A stretch of 64,000 nt of DNA from Bolinopsis microptera (taxonomy: Eukaryota > Ctenophora > Tentaculata > Lobata > Bolinopsidae), in NCBI RefSeq assembly GCF_026151205.1, contig NC_087083.1:9111460-9175459 (forward strand). The letters are read 5' to 3'. The stretch's first letter is position 1. Every line of letters starts with the position of its first letter. Positions 32,481-52,589 of the stretch are shown piece after piece. Position numbers and translations under genes: made by a program. The notes under the pieces were generated by a model. It made no database searches, was not told where the DNA came from, and saw only the letters and a list, made by a program, of their open reading frames with translations.

Positions 32481-34095
32481 GGTTCTTTTGCGATAGTCAA
32501 AACGCGACAACTAGCGCTGGATGGCGACAACTAGCGCTATCCAGCGCTAGTTGTCGCCATCCAGCGCTAGTTGTCGCTATCCAGCGCTGGATAACGCTGG
32601 CCAGCGCAAAATATATATGTTCGATAATTGTCGCTATCCAGCGCTAGTTGTCGCCATCCAGCGCTAGTTGTCGCCATCCAGCGCTAGTTGTCGCTATCCA
32701 GCGCTAGTTGTCGCTGGCTATGCGACACTGTCGCACGCGATAGTTTGCGATGGCCAGCGCAACTGGCCATCGCAGAAAACAGTTCGATAACTAGCGCTGG
32801 ATAGCGACAACTAGCGCTGGATAGCGACAACTAGCGCTGGCCAGCGCTAAGCGATAGCCAGCGCTGGCCAGCGCTGGCCATCGATATCCAGCGCAAAATT
32901 TTTGCGCTATTACTCGTCAGCTAGCGCTGGCCAGCGCTAGCCAGCGCTAACCAGCGCTAACCAGCGCTAGCCAGCGCTGGCCAGCGCTAGTTGTCGCTAT
33001 CCAGCGCTAGCCAGCGCTAGCCAGCGCTAGCCAGCGCTAGCCAGCGTTAGCCAGCGCTAGCCAGCGGTAACCAGCGCTAGCCAGCGCAATGTATCAAAAT
33101 CATATACTTGCGATATTACTCGGATGATGATTAATCACTTTACACTTGACTGTCACGTGCCTTTTTTAACCCATTCTCTGACTCTAGCTGGTTCTGAACG
33201 ACTTTTCGAAACCCCAACCCTCTAAGTCTAATCTGATCCCAACCCTAACCCTAACCCAATCCTTAACAAAAACATATGCTGAAACCCTAACAATAACGAG
33301 AAATTAGACTAACTTCCTTATACGGTCATATCACGTGATCGATACATGTACAGTTTTTCGCCAATATCTCGTCAGGAGAGCATTTTAACCCTATATCATG
33401 GGCCCATGGGGGTTGATTCGGAATTAGCGTCCGAAAATACATCGATTGAAGTTGGACACAACCATCGGGGGCCCTTTTAGAACAATCTCGAAGATCGACT
33501 GTAGAGTGATTTAGCACGCTCGATATTAGTATTACTCGTCAGCCAGCACTGGCCAGCGCAATATAGTTGCGATATTACTCGTCAGCTAGCACTGGCCAGC
33601 GCTGGCTAGCGCTGGTTAGCGCTGGCTAGCGCTGGCTAGCGCTGGTTAGCGCTAGCTGACGAGTAATAGCGCAAAAATTTTGCGCTGGATATCGATGGCC
33701 AGCGCTGGCCAGCGCTGGCTATCGCTTAGCGCTGGCCAGCGCTAGTTGTCGCTATCCAGCGCTAGTTGTCGCCATCCAGCGCTAGTTATCGAACTGTTTT
33801 CTGCGATGGCCAGTTGCGCTGGCCATCGCAAACTATCGCGTGCGACAGTGTCGCATAGCCAGCGACAACTAGCGCTGGATAGCGACAACTAGCGCTGGAT
33901 GGCGACAACTAGCGCTGGATGGCGACAACTAGCGCTGGATAGCGACAATTATCGAACATATATATTTTGCGCTGGCCAGCGTTATCCAGCGCTGGATAGC
34001 GACAACTAGCGCTGGATGGCGACAACTAGCGCTGGATAGCGCTAGTTGTCGCCATCCAGCGCTAGTTGTCGCGTTTTGACTATCGCAAAAGAACC
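32481..34095. mobile_element. Giant family A foldback element (1.6-kb near-perfect palindrome)
   Basis: Ends GGTTCTTTTGCGATAGTC and GACTATCGCAAAAGAACC. Perfect 8-bp duplication CAATATAC at 32473-32480 and 34096-34103. The first and last ~460 bases are inverted copies that stay in register (inner TACTCGTCAG at 32911 mirrors CTGACGAGTA ending at 33665). The arms are made of GCGCTAGTTGTCGCTATCCA-type and CCAGCGCTAG units. A family B element (33122-33522) is inserted near the centre. No ORF, so non-autonomous. The terminal sequence matches the short family A elements at 9206 and 27672. Confidence 0.93.
33122..33522. mobile_element. Family B element, copy 2, nested in the palindromic element
   Basis: Same ends as copies 1 and 3 (GGATGATGATTAATCACTT, TTTAGCACGCTCG). 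Flanks ATATTACTC and ATATTAGTA match at 7 of 9 bases. Carries the CCCTAACCC-type interior and a TCACGTGATCGATACATG segment. It breaks the symmetry of the host palindrome, so it is younger than that element. Confidence 0.8.
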
Positions 34096-34103
34096 CAATA
34101 TAC

Positions 34104-35287
34104 AATTAAATCCACGTATAATAAACATGGAATATATCACACTAGCAAGCACTCATATCGTCAAATCAAATCAAGATCTAGATACATATCCCCCAATCAC
34201 GAATTAGCACGCGGAAATGGGATTAGTACCCTGCACGGTTACTAGGAAACCGTTACTCGTTACTAAGCGGAAGCACGTGTAGGGTTGGAACCTCTCATTT
34301 GAGACGGGGGTCAGCTCCATTAGGGTCCCGTGTGTGTAACCTGAGCCTGTAACCCTGGAAACGCAATGAGGATGTGCGGGGGTGTCACGTGGGATGGGAG
34401 CTGGGTCACGTGATACTGACACTCCTAGGACAGGTTGCCATGACACTCGTCAGACTTCTCCCATAGACCTGCAATCAACCACGCTGTGTTTGTGGTTTGG
34501 GTACCTGCAGCCCTCTTTTGTTAGGTAGTGATCATTGTATCCCTGCGGTACATCGTTTTCATGCCTTCTTCAACCGTTGTAACAGTCCTCTGTTGTGTTT
34601 ATTTGTAGCTCTGACTATATTGCCGCGAACAAACTGAAGTTAGCCCTGATTTACCAACTTTAGAATCTAATTTTAATCATTAATCACACTACTATTAACG
34701 TCAAATCTCAGTTAATTATAGATCCCGCAGTTTAACACTGTAAGACATATCTCGAAAGATAAAAACCCGAATGATAAACGACCCACTCGCAATATATATA
34801 TGTGTTATTAGTAACTAGATCTTCCCTTGAACCAGGGCCATTGATTTAATTTATTGGTGTGACCCCTTAAACTGAGTTGCCCAGGATATACACTACTCTT
34901 TCACTTTGATCCGTCCTTACCACGATATTCTTATATTCGTGATCCTCCCAGGGTTTTCAGTTTAAAGTACCACGGCCAAAATAATCGCAATGTGATTGGT
35001 TATGTTTTTAACGAGTCCTTTTCATGGTTACAATATTGTGGATCTCTCCAATTTTTAAACACCGTTAATTCTGACCTACCCTATTACATTACTCCTCCAC
35101 CTTACAATTTACATTATTTTTGCACTATATACCGTGTTTACCTGGCCCTGGCAGAGTGTACATCTCGCGCCTGCCGTCATAACTGCTCACGTGACCCGCC
35201 TAACGCGCAGCGTACCTCCTTCCCACACTCACCGCAAACAGCTCTAACATATCCCTTCTTTCTCTAGCGTTACAGTTTACATTGTCA
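34104..35287. other. Upstream region of the homeobox gene
   Basis: No ORF recognised. CACGTG sites at about 34275, 34387 and 34405 (GCACGTGTAG, TCACGTGGGA, GTCACGTGAT) and one at 35190 about 100 bases before the likely start codon. The AG before the start at 35267 (TCTTTCTCTAG) could end a 5' UTR intron. Confidence 0.45.
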
Positions 35288-44412
<9,125 letters not shown>

Positions 44413-44669
44413 AGTGTCATGTGATCAAACTGTTTTGGTCTAACTAAACCATGTGATTTAAGGACTAGAAAGCCGTCGCGAAGCTAACCTTTGTAATCAA
44501 GACTTTTAGGATAGGTTGTATCTTGTATAGCGTCCTGAAGGTCTAGCTCAAATCTTAAAATCAGCTGCCAGCTCTGGTGTTGGGTGGCTATACTTTTGTT
44601 TCCCTGGTCATGACGTCACGGCTCTGACTGTTCGGTGCGCTCCCCCGTTTTAGGCTAAACGAGGGGAGC

Positions 44670-45080
44670 TCTGGTCACGTGACGAGGGGAGCTGAATTAG
44701 CAGCGGGTGTTAATTCCTAACAATGTATATTTACAATAATTTAATCTGCACTGAATTTCCTCTGTGTTGTCTGCGTGGTCTTCTCACCAATCAGGAGCCT
44801 GCATCCTGCTCTGTTGACCAATCAGATGCCAGGATTACCGTGACGTGACCAGTGGGATTCGTGGAACATGTCACGTGATTTTAGATGGGAGAGACTGAAA
44901 CGTGACCGAAAAGGCCCAATGAGAGTGCTAGCTTGATCAGGACCTGCTGGCTAGCAAACTTGGAGGGGGTGTAGAGTCACGTGATCAGGTCAAGAATCAC
45001 GTGATCAACATCCGTCAACTTGCCCACGTGATTAGTTGAGTCACGTGACACGCTGTCACGTGGGTTATAACACGTGGTTT
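44670..45080. promoter_or_regulatory. Cluster of CACGTG (E-box/CLEAR-like) sites
   Basis: Eight CACGTG sites in about 410 bases, most in the extended form GTCACGTGAY (near 44675, 44872, 44978, 44997, 45025, 45044, 45057 and 45072). TCACGTGA is the site of MiT/TFE and USF bHLH-zip factors. Lies 260-670 bases downstream of the homeobox stop. Its role as an enhancer is inference. Confidence 0.5.
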
Positions 45081-46078
45081 TGGTGAGAAAAATCGGACTA
45101 TGAAGAAGTGTGGGAATAGACAAGCAAAGACTATACAGGAATACTAATAGTCAAGTGGGCATCTGTGTAGTCATCCCAACTCAGAAAAACCCATTTACTG
45201 ACCTGTTTTTCTCCAGCTTATCTGAATTCGAAGTCTTAAACTTCTTTAATTCTGTGGTTAACAATTTTTTGATAAAAAAGTAAGCAAGAAAAAATTGTTT
45301 ACAGTTGTTTTAAGTAGTATAAAATAGAAGTGTGATTGTAAATTGAAGTTTTACAGCATACGTTTATTTATTTATTTATTGTAATTTATTTTTAACTATT
45401 TGTCCTGAAACGACCAATTTGCGGTTTTGCTTTTGTTTGAAACATTACATGTGGCCGCCGCAAAAGCTAATTTCAAAGTAATTCCGGCACACTAATTTAT
45501 CGTGGTTATAAGTGAAAATCAATGGCTAAGCTCGGAACAAATCAAACCAGTAGATGAAAACCAGCCCTCAGGGGTCTCTAGGGAATCCCCAAATAAGAGC
45601 CTTGATGACTTTTATTAAGAAAGTGAGTTCCGACTTTGTTCTGATAATGAAGTAAGTGACGTGATTTTTGGAATGGTCTTTGAAGGGTCCGGAGTCGCAT
45701 TACATAAAATGGCTGTTAGAACAACTAAATACAGCTATGGGCCGCCTACGAGGCGTTAGCGATCAAATGCTATTATTTTGCCGCCCAGTAACATAATCCA
45801 AATAGAATTGATAATATCTGCGTGATATTGCAGACATTACCTGTTCATCCTGTTCCTGCCTTTACCGTCTGTTCTACTTCCACATGCTTGATGATGGTCC
45901 ATTTATATTTGATTGCGAATATTGCAAGATATCTGCACAAATCAAAGCTAAGTGACAGTTTAACTCCATTAAATAATGCACCTTACCTAAACGCACTGTC
46001 CTTTCCTTTGATATCGACTTGGATGACGAAATAAAGTGGTTATTTGAAAACTTGAAGACACCTTGCCCCATGGATTAA
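45081..46078. other. Intergenic, no gene
   Basis: AT-rich; TTTATTTATTTATTTATT run at about 45363-45380. Short ORFs only. Nothing recognised. Confidence 0.4.
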
Positions 46079-46142
46079 CCGTCACAGAAAGGACTTCAAA
46101 GAGTCCCCACCCCTTGCAAGGCCCCGGGACGAGCATATAAAG
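46079..46142 (+). promoter_or_regulatory. Conserved promoter with TATA box of paralogue 5
   Basis: CGTCACAGAAAGGACTTCAA followed by a C-rich stretch and GCATATAAAGG at 46133-46143. Same arrangement as 9430-9486. The TATA box is about 95 bases before the ATG. Confidence 0.7.
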
Positions 46143-46229
46143 GTGAGGATCAAAACAGTAGAATCAGTTGTCGAGAATAAGCCTCAGTTCACCTAGTATT
46201 ATAGACGTTGCTGCTGAAACCCTCCTAAG

Positions 46230-46754
46230 ATGTGTGGAATCAACCAATGCCTTCTCCTTTCCATCGGTCTGGTCCTGCTCCTTCACTCCTCCACCCAGCT
46301 ATCCACCTACAAGGCTAGTAAGGCTAGTAAGTGCCCCGAAACTCCTAGACCCGTGAACAAGTCTATCAAGGCTTGCTGGGACTACACGAAGTCACTGGAG
46401 ACGACCCTGGTTGACAAGGCTAACGTAAACACGGACGTGTGTCTGGATACACTCTTGGACTATACTAACCACCAGCTCGGAGTGGAAATCATGAAGACCT
46501 CCAAGATAATTTACTGCTTTGGCATCTTCCAAGCTAGCAAATTCTCATGGGAGGAGTTCACAAGCTACATCAATGGGATTTGGACATCCAAGTCAGAGAT
46601 CATGGAGAACCCCGACATCTGCGTGCTGGACGGAGACTACAAGGATCTCGATTGCATGGAGATGGATTTGACTGACTTTAATGCACTTTATATAGCTGTT
46701 ATCAAACAGACTAGGCTGCTTGAAGGAATTTTCATGGGTACTCATGATTATTAG
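46230..46754 (+). CDS. Six-cysteine secreted protein, paralogue 5
   Basis: Intronless, 174 residues, ATG in CTCCTAAG context. Signal peptide core CLLLSIGLVLLLHSSTQLS. All six mature cysteines present: KCPE, KACWD, DVCLD, YCFG, DICVLD, LDCMEMD. Closest to paralogue 1 over the central region (shared KSLETTLVDKANVNTDVCLD and INGIWTSKSEIMENPDICVL) but with the signal peptide of paralogues 2 and 3, and the GTHDY end of paralogue 4. Unknown function. It stands alone, 20 kb from the minus-strand copies. Full-length, with a clear TATA promoter, so probably expressed. Confidence 0.88.
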   Translation: MCGINQCLLLSIGLVLLLHSSTQLSTYKASKASKCPETPRPVNKSIKACWDYTKSLETTLVDKANVNTDVCLDTLLDYTNHQLGVEIMKTSKIIYCFGIFQASKFSWEEFTSYINGIWTSKSEIMENPDICVLDGDYKDLDCMEMDLTDFNALYIAVIKQTRLLEGIFMGTHDY

Positions 46755-47536
46755 AATATTAAAATTAGATTTTAACCCTCTGCTGTTTTGTAGTGGAGAG
46801 GAAGTCGAGCTGACAGATTGAATTTTCCATCAGTTCTCCTGGGCAGTTTGGTTTATAACCACGACTTGTTTAATTTCTCTTTTAACTGTTTTGGATGAAG
46901 TAAGATTGTACGTAGAGTTGCAGAATTTGAAGCTTTCAATCGCATGATTTGAAAATATATTTGACCATTTTAATTGGAAATTTAAAAATAAAACACCAAT
47001 AATAGAGTCGTCGAATTAAAAAAAATTATTGACAATATTCAGTTGCAGTAAAACTATAAATTGATAATTTGGACAAAATCGTGCAGTTAAAAACGATATG
47101 CAATCAAGTATAATCTGATCTATATTGGTATATGAACAATCAAACAGCCATGTTAATTGACGATGTCAATCCTTCGCAGTGTTAAAAACTTCTATGTTTT
47201 GAATTGTTGTAAAACCCCGACTTTAGCAGTTGCAATTGCATTTGTTTTAATCGTGGACAGAACAATGAACAAAAATCAAATAGATACGCAGATAAATATT
47301 CTGATTACGAAATCTTAAAGATTCTGATTACGAAATCTTAACCTCATAAAATGAATTGGAAGCCGAACTGACTAGAACTTGTTGATCTGGTGAGTCTTCT
47401 CGATCCTGTTTATGCTAGAGTTCCTTGATGTGATCTTGCTGCAGTTTCTTGATCTTAATCATTAATGCAGTTCTTTGGTCCTGCTGTAATTCCTTGATCG
47501 ATCCTACTACATACTTACAGTTACATATATATTATT
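46755..47536. other. 3' flank of paralogue 5, no gene
   Basis: AT-rich; AATAAA near 46988 may serve polyadenylation. Repeated GATTACGAAATCTTAA at about 47301-47341. Nothing else seen. Confidence 0.4.
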
Positions 47537-48946
47537 ACTGGGCGGCGCTCAGCCTGTCATTCCGCCGAATCTCTATGTTATTCCGCCTGTCATTCCGCCG
47601 AATCTTTAATCTATGTTTATAAACATTGTAGCCTGGGGTCCCCAGGTACATATATTAAAAATCCAAGCGTGCTAAATCACTCTACACTTAACACTCGAAC
47701 TTTAAAATTTTTGTAAAAAGGCCCCCGACAGCTGAAACCAACCAATTTGAATCGATATATTTTTAAACGCTGATTCCAAATCTGCAACCTCCCAGAAAAT
47801 CTTACTATTACTAGAGGTGGTATAATTCAAACAAATGGTGCGACCTAGCTCGCGACATTAAGTGATTTGCACGCGTGGCACATTCCAATCTTCAAGCAGC
47901 CAGCACGTGACACAATTCAGCCAATCACAAATCAGACGACAAGAATCTGCAAAGTTAAAGTTGCAAACTAAAACTTTTGATCGGCCCAAAATGAGATTTT
48001 TCTGGAGATTTTGAGATAACTCAAAATCTACAACAATGTACAATGTCCCAAGTTTTCTTCCTGGGGAGGAAACGTTACTTTTACAAGACGAAAATTTTGC
48101 AAAAAAAAGCGGACGTCTCTAGCTCTTTTACTTTCCAAGTTAGGCTCCAAATCCAACTAGTAAGGTTTCCTAGGCTGACAAAAAGTTAAAATGCTCTTTC
48201 ATTAGCGAGTACAGTTATCGGCAAAAAAAACTTGTCATACGTTGTATGAACCGCCATGCGTTACCTGGGGACCTCAGGCTATTACGTTCATAAACATGTG
48301 TTTCTACCTTACTGGGCCGCGCTCATCCTGTCATTCCGCCGAATCTCTATTCGGTTTATGAATATAATAGCCTATTATGTTTATAGATGAACATAATAGC
48401 CTGAGCGAGGTCCCCAGGTATTGGTAACCATTTAGTGAAACGACAATGAGGGTCACGATCGACGTGATACAACAAAAAACTGTTTCTATTTTATTTACTG
48501 GGCGGCGCTCAGCCTGTCATTGGTCATTCCGCCAAATCTCTATTTATATGAGTATTTGCTCTATCCAGAGCCCTTGGGCTTGCAGTAGTGCGCGCCCGCC
48601 CCACTTGACTTGTGAAACAAGCGCGCCCGCTGCGGGCGGGCGCCGCCCGCATGCGTTACCTGGGCCGGGGACTTCAGGCTATAAGTATTACTATTACGTT
48701 CATAAACGTGTGTTTCTACGTTACTGGGCCGCGCTCAGCCTGTCATTCCGCCGAATCTCTATTCGGTTTATGAACATAATAGCCTATTATGTTTATGAAC
48801 ATAATAGCGCGCCTGAGGTCACCAGGTAACTATTTAGTGAAACGACAATGGGGGTCACGACGTGATACAACGAAAACTGTTTTTATCTTATTTACTAGGT
48901 GAATATGATTATAAATATAAATATAATAGCCTGGGCTCCCCAAGTA
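47537..48946. repeat. Dense cluster of a foldback repeat family (TACTGGGCGGCGCTCAGCCT ends)
   Basis: At least five copies or pieces (about 47537-47652, 48247-48420, 48497-48545, 48651-48832, 48893-48946). Typical parts: TTACTGGGCSGCGCTCAGCC, GTCATTCCGCCGAATCTCTA, then ATAATAGCCTGRGGTCCCCA ending GGTA. Some copies also begin with the inverse TACCTGGGGACCTCAGGCTA, making the element a foldback. 47668-47790 between copies is a divergent inverted piece of family B. No coding content; class unknown. Confidence 0.75.
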
Positions 48947-49109
48947 ACGATCTTATGTGAATTGTGATAGAACCATATTGCATATATATTATATATGCAG
49001 GATCTTACTAATTCGCTCGCCCAAAAATTTCACGTGACTTTGGTTTTTATGGATAAGGTTTTGCAGCCGTACAAAACGGTTTTACAAAAACCCTAATCTT
49101 TATAATCCC

Positions 49110-49193
49110 AAACCTAACCCTAAGTCTAACAGTAACCATAACCCCGAAGCTAACCATAACTGAAACTCTTACCACAACCCTAATACCTAACCC
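49110..49193. repeat. Telomere-like CCCTAA-rich tract
   Basis: Degenerate CCTAACCCTAA-type sequence beside the family B insertion, continuing on the other side at 49574-49612. The 9-bp target duplication of that insertion, ACCTAACCC, is part of this tract. Confidence 0.65.
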
Positions 49194-49573
49194 GGATGAT
49201 GATTAATCACTCTACACTCGACTGTCACGTGACATTTTTAACCTGTTCTTTAGCTGGTTCTGAACGACTTTTCGAAACCCTAACCCTCTAATCTGATCAC
49301 AACCCTAACTCTAACCCTAACCTTAACAAAAACATATGCTGAAACCCTAACCTTAACGAGAAATTAGACTAACTTCCTTATACGGTCATATCACGTGATC
49401 GAGACAGTTTTTTCGCCAATATCTCGTCAGGGCCGGGAGCATTTTAACCCTATGTCATTGGGGGTGACTCGGAATCAGCGTCCGAAAATACATCGATTGA
49501 AGTTGGTTACAACCATTGGGGGCCCTTTTAGAACAGTCTCGAAAATTGACTGTAGAGTGATTTAGCACGCTCG
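49194..49573. mobile_element. Family B element (MULE-like MITE), copy 3
   Basis: GGATGATGATTAATCACTC to TTTAGCACGCTCG, flanked by a perfect 9-bp duplication ACCTAACCC (49185-49193, 49574-49582). Same internal order as copies 1 and 2: TCACGTG, CCCTAACCC runs, TATACGGTCATATCACGTGA. No ORF. Confidence 0.88.
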
Positions 49574-49930
49574 ACCTAACCCTAACACCTAACCCGAGCC
49601 CTAAACAATCGAATTCATGTTTCACTAGCCTGTCACGTGACCAAAATGGTTTTTTGAGCCGTTTTTTGGGCTGACGGACAACTAGGAATCTTTAATTTTA
49701 CCTAGTTAACTAATTAACATGCAAGCTTGGGAAATCCAATCAGCTCCGACAACTAGGAACCAATCATGACATATCCCCGACAACTAGGAACCTCTGGAGA
49801 GACTTTAAACATTCAGGTGTCCACTGATTTAACAGCTGTGTATATATTTATGCACTCATTAATTAAGACAAAGATTTTTTTCAAGATAATGATAGTTCAA
49901 ACCCAACATAATAATTACATACAGAATACA

Positions 49931-50515
49931 TTAATCAATATCAATCTCATGGCCAAAGTATTTGGCAATCTCAAACAGATAGTCAACCTTGCTAGAGCAA
50001 TCCGAGTATTTGGAACAGATCTGGAACAACTGGTCATTGGAAGTTTTCCTTCCAATCCTTTTCTTAGAAGGAGTTTTTCCAACACCCAGTCGATCGATAT
50101 GGTAATCAGTGATCACCTGCTGCTCCCGAATAGCACGGAAGTACTCTTGCACGGTCGGCTTGGGTCGATTCGCCCTGGATTTCAATCCACGATGAAAACC
50201 CTCGACCATGTTAGAGGTCCGGGGAAACTCCGGATCCTCCAACGTCTTGGAATAGTGATTCCAAAGGAAACTTGGGAGGAACCCTTTCCTCACTGTCGAC
50301 TTCTTATCAGAACAATATAAAACTTTAAACTTCTTTGAAATGTTCTTCTGAACAGCTTGATAGAGATGGAAGTAGCAATTGCTAATCTCCCACCCTGGCA
50401 AACTGTTCTGAATCGCATTCATCACCGCTTTCTCAAAATCAATCATTATTGTACCAGTTTCAACCGGACAATGCTGGTCAAAATAGAATCGTATAGCTCT
50501 AGTATTTCGGGGCAA
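49931..50515 (-). mobile_element. MULE transposase fragment (C-terminal part)
   Basis: 194-residue open frame. TIMIDFEKAVMNAI then NCYFHLYQAVQKNI matches the MULE transposase core (catalytic D in DFE, C-x2-H), and NMVEGFHRGLKSRANRPKP matches the downstream conserved block with the E of the catalytic triad. The first catalytic Asp and any N-terminal zinc finger (WRKY/FLYWCH type) are missing, so it is 5'-truncated. The frame may begin at an acceptor-like AG near 50527. It lies 360 bases from a family B MITE, whose 9-bp target duplications fit a MULE transposase. Probably inactive. Confidence 0.8.
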
Positions 50516-50529
50516 TTCGTTAATTTGCC

Positions 50530-52500
50530 GCTAAAACGTGTTGGCACAAAAAGCCTAGATTCAAGCTGTGGAAGTTATAGAAATCATGACAAAGAAGTGC
50601 GGTGAATTGTTATTTTAGACAACCTGAATTGGACTTATGGACTAGCTGGCCCCTGGGTGCAACGCCTAACAAGGTACGTACCTTATGCTGCACAAATAAG
50701 CTCAGCCTGATGCAATTTGATTGAGTCTAACTAAGTACAATCAGAATTACTATCATCACTTTTTGGGCTGGTACTGGGAGTATACTGGGTACTAATATTA
50801 TATTAATTTATGGAAAACACATAGATAAGCTTGTGCTTTGTCGCAAATTCGTTTCTAGAAAATTATATAATGCCCCATCTATTATATAGGGGTCCTTATG
50901 TGCCGGTGTGCAGTCCCTCAAATTAAAAATACTGGCCATAATCAAATTAAGATATCAGATTTTTCGTCTTATTATCATTAACATGAGAAAGGTGTGATTG
51001 TACGAATGTTATCAGTTTTGCAATTAAAATAAACCCATTTTTTCGTGACGAAGTTGTGGCGAATCGCGTTAGCTTTTAAGTTATAATAATTAAACAGACA
51101 CTTGTTCACATATAATAATAGTCGTGTATCTTGTATTATTTGTAAACCTAACTTGATACTAATAATGGGATGGTTCTGGCGGAAATTTGGACCAGGGGGA
51201 CCGGGTTGAATCAAATTCCATATTATTAATATTTAATATTTTTTAATAAAATGGTCCCCACTCCACATCCTCTGCCCTCTCTTCCTGTAGATACTCTAGT
51301 TCCATTCGCTGATCTCTTATTAAGCATTCGGCACGCTTTAGCCTCCTCTTTAGACTTTCGATTTCTCTGATGTCTTCTGCATGGGCAGTTGTTTTACCAG
51401 ATCCTTGGTTGTTAACATTACTACTTTTCTGGATCCTTATATTTTGAGGGACCGTCTCCTGCTTCAGGTGTCTAGGAATCTCGACTTCCTAAGTTTGCCC
51501 TTTTACGAAGTACAGGATGATGGAGGTTTGCCTACAAAAGCTTGATTGGTTACCGGCCGGGCCTTGGAGAAGCAGGAAGCGTGGTACCGATATCCGATAT
51601 AGGATGGAGCAACCACTTTTATAACCCCGCTAACGTCCCTATTGTTAATTGTAGATCCGCTGCAGGCTCCGACCACCACCGTGGGCCTTACCCCATGGTA
51701 GCTGGGGGGGGGGGGGGGGGGGGGCTAGCTGACCACTCCCCTAGCTCATGAAACCATGCTTAGTGGGTATTAGGTCTGCTACTACAGATTTATTTTCCTG
51801 TTTAGATGAATACAAATATTTTTTGTCTAGTACGATACGTCATCTGGACATCATCACTGTATTGAGTGCCCTACACTGCGTGTGTGTAGACTATTACAGT
51901 GCACTAAGTGCCCTAGCCCCGGCCATGCCAAGTGAAAATCAATAGCAAATCACGGTACTTTACAGTCTCAGCACAATAAGTCAGCCGAAACTTACATTTA
52001 CATTTAACGCCCGGCCCGCTCCTCTGGTAGTCAGTATAGCAATCCCGCACGGTGCAGTGTGCACATTCATATTGCACATTGCACCAGTCCAGCGCCAAGC
52101 TTCTGGAATCATCCCCAGTGTAGGCCCCTGCACTGACTACCAGCAATTAGTTGGGTAGCCAATTTAAAGCCGGGAACTAATATCTCGTGATTACTGACTA
52201 GTTAGCTTAGTGGGTCAATACGTCAAAAAAGCTGACCTGGGTACGCGTACCACCACAATTTCAGTCGGTACGCGCAAATACGGCAAAATACGCACACCCG
52301 TACCCAGTGCAGATACGGGTACGCCCTGAGAGAATCTCAGCTTGTTCAAAAGTTCCATAATGTCGTTTAAAATTAGGAGAACCCTTGATCGAATTTGGCA
52401 AAAGAATTCACTTATCTCAAAGACAAAATAAAAGACAATAGTAAATATTAAAAATGGAATTCAACAATTACACATCCGCAAAGATAACACAGTTCATCAA
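50530..52500. other. Intergenic with G21 homopolymer
   Basis: No gene recognised. A run of about 21 G at 51704-51724. Around 52240-52330 and 52760-52830 GGTACGCG/CGTACC motifs recur (GGTACGCGCGTACCC-type), a degenerate inverted repeat. Short ORFs appear spurious. Confidence 0.4.
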
Positions 52501-52506
52501 ACAGTG

Positions 52507-52588
52507 TCATCAAAAGTAATTATAAAGTCTGTAACAAACCACAGGTCTTACACCCGTTTGTTACAAACTTTATAATTACTTTTGATGA
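52507..52588. repeat. Hairpin, ~32-bp stem
   Basis: TCATCAAAAGTAATTATAAA (then GTCTGTAACAAAC) pairs with GTTTGTTACAAACTTTATAA (then TTACTTTTGATGA), one mismatch, loop about 16 bases. Confidence 0.88.
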
Positions 52589-52589
52589 A

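Noticed and set aside
32481-34095. CRISPR-like array because of regular ~20-base CCAGCGCTAG repeats
   Set aside because: No unique spacers, the units are palindromic and variable, and the block has transposon ends with a target-site duplication in an animal genome.
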